From positions 186,001-250,000 of the forward strand of contig JAFRDH010000007.1 in assembly GCA_017403955.1 (NCBI GenBank): a DNA stretch of 64,000 bases. The letters run 5' to 3'. Both the position numbers and the translations under genes were made by a program. Origin of the DNA: Mogibacterium sp. (GTDB taxonomy: Bacteria > Bacillota > Clostridia > Peptostreptococcales > Anaerovoracaceae). Shown here in pieces: positions 62,992 through 64,000 of the stretch (positions within the stretch are counted from its first letter, which is position 1; the number at the start of each line of letters is the position of its first letter). The notes under the pieces are model-generated. The model ran no database searches. It was not told where the DNA came from and saw only the letters and a program-made list of their open reading frames with translations.

Positions 62992-64000
62992 ATGTATGAT
63001 TTTTCCTGGCTCTCTCTGACAATAGTTGCAGCAGCTGGTCTTGTGAATATTATAGGACGTCAGCAGCGTAAGACCTGGGCATTCCGGTATTCACTGGTTA
63101 TTTTGAGCAGTGCTGTTTTTGTTGCACTCGTTCTGGTCTATTACCCGTTTGTCCATGCAGACTATCTGGAGACTTATCAGGAAGACAACATCAAGATCAC
63201 AGTAATCACTCTGATGCAGTGTATACAAGGAGCACTTCGTACATTCGTACTTGACGGAGAGTGGGCGGATTTCATCCGTAACGGAGCTGAGATATCTCCG
63301 CATGCTTCGATCATCGGACTGCTGCTGAACATTATGGCTCCTGTACTCACTTTCTCAGCGATCCTTTCGATGTTCAATGAAATACGCTCGAGATACAGAC
63401 TGTTCAAAATGTCGATAGGGGGCCATGATCTCGCGATCATGTCTGAACTCAACGACGATAGTATCTGTCTTGCAGAGGACATCATAAGAAAGAACAAAAA
63501 AGCCGGGGTCGTATTTACGGATGTTTATCCCGAAGACGACGAGTCCAATTTTGAACTGAAAGAAAAAGCGAAGAAGATCAATGCTGTTTTCCTGCGCACG
63601 GATATTTCCGAGCTGGAGATCAGAGAGCGAAATGCCCTGACTGAATATTTCATCATAGGACATGACGAGGAAGAGAATGTCATGCAAGCAGAAAAGCTTT
63701 TCCGAAGAAATGAAGACAGGGAACAGACCTCTATTTTCGTCCGCGCTGTTCATGAAAGCAATGCGGTCATTCTCGATTCGATAGGTGCGTCTATCAAGGA
63801 CGAACGCTTCACCACAGATGGAAGGAAAAATGATCTGACATATGTTCAGATGAAGAACCGTATCAGTGACGGGAGGGTCATTAAATTCAGACGTTTTGAT
63901 CCTGAACTTGAAGTCGCCTGGAGAGAAATCCCGGAGATGAATTTCCTGAAAGAAGCTTTCAATGGGCAGGCCGATCCGGATAAGATCCTGTCTGTTCTTG
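62992..64000 (+). CDS. Membrane TrkA-like paralogue, 3' end beyond the window
   Basis: An open frame from ATG 62992 runs off the right edge; about 336 residues are visible. It has the same plan as the gene at 60775: two or three N-terminal membrane segments (LTIVAAAGLVNIIG; LVILSSAVFVALVLVYY; ASIIGLLLNIMAPVLTFSAIL), then a Rossmann-like region (AGVVFTDVYPEDDESN matches KIVFTDVYENDTEEHS of the paralogue; EYFIIGHDEEENV matches LYLIGKDETENI). Whether it ends in an RyR domain cannot be seen. The ribosome site is weak and a terminator precedes it, so it may be separately transcribed. Confidence 0.85.
   Translation, partial: MYDFSWLSLTIVAAAGLVNIIGRQQRKTWAFRYSLVILSSAVFVALVLVYYPFVHADYLETYQEDNIKITVITLMQCIQGALRTFVLDGEWADFIRNGAEISPHASIIGLLLNIMAPVLTFSAILSMFNEIRSRYRLFKMSIGGHDLAIMSELNDDSICLAEDIIRKNKKAGVVFTDVYPEDDESNFELKEKAKKINAVFLRTDISELEIRERNALTEYFIIGHDEEENVMQAEKLFRRNEDREQTSIFVRAVHESNAVILDSIGASIKDERFTTDGRKNDLTYVQMKNRISDGRVIKFRRFDPELEVAWREIPEMNFLKEAFNGQADPDKILSVL

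Overview
The window looks like a chromosomal stretch from a low-to-moderate GC Gram-positive anaerobe, most likely a Clostridia-class Bacillota. The grounds are strong AGGAGG-type ribosome sites before most genes, sigma-A-like promoters (several of extended -10 form), intrinsic hairpin-plus-T terminators, lipobox lipoproteins, and typical Firmicutes gene families (YhbY, KUP, AmmeMemoRadiSam, SEC-C, zinc-ribbon membrane proteins). Every supported gene is on the + strand. I saw no rRNA, tRNA, CRISPR array, insertion sequence or phage structural gene.

Region 1 (1-24.4 kb) is a mixed set of short transcription units. In order they are: a 5'-truncated SNF2 helicase; a QueG-like Fe-S protein; a nuclease lipoprotein; an alpha/beta hydrolase with a cyclase-family enzyme and the AmmeMemoRadiSam pair; a B3/4-domain protein, a KUP potassium transporter and YhbY; an FN3-NlpC/P60-like surface protein with a SEC-C protein; an M50-type membrane protease. 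Next is a 330-base non-coding stretch holding a 27-bp hairpin and a foldable leader with an H-type pseudoknot. It precedes a CbbX-type AAA+ ATPase fused to an RNA-polymerase-alpha-CTD-like domain. A membrane GNAT protein broken by one extra A follows, then a zinc-protease lipoprotein, two ADP-ribosylglycohydrolases, a rhomboid protease, a polysaccharide deacetylase and a cyclophilin lipoprotein.

Region 2 (24.4 kb to the right edge) is the unusual part: a nearly gapless co-directional cluster of more than 38 kb. It starts with a 2941-residue protein carrying four divergent internal repeats and a C-terminal STAND/ORC-like ATPase. A second ATPase overlaps it and ends in an R-x4-H HEPN-like region. 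Then come a HerA/FtsK-like ATPase, a Ycf46-like AAA+ ATPase, three zinc-ribbon proteins, several unrecognised membrane or coiled-coil proteins, and an HNH-nuclease toxin with its SUKH (SMI1/KNR4) immunity partner. After these come an SGNH hydrolase, a membrane VWA protein, a very large tubulin-like GTPase, a membrane protein joining a degenerate helicase-like region to a zinc finger and an HExxH protease, a membrane transglutaminase-like protein, and two TrkA-like/RyR-associated membrane proteins around a stand-alone RyR-domain protein.

My inference is that region 2 encodes one membrane-associated, multi-NTPase apparatus or conflict/defence system: sensors and motors (STAND, HerA, AAA+, tubulin-like), an envelope part (VWA, SGNH, transglutaminase, zinc-ribbon membrane proteins), and effectors (HEPN-like, HNH nuclease, zinc protease). 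I know of no described system with this gene set. The joint function is inferred from gene order and domain content only.
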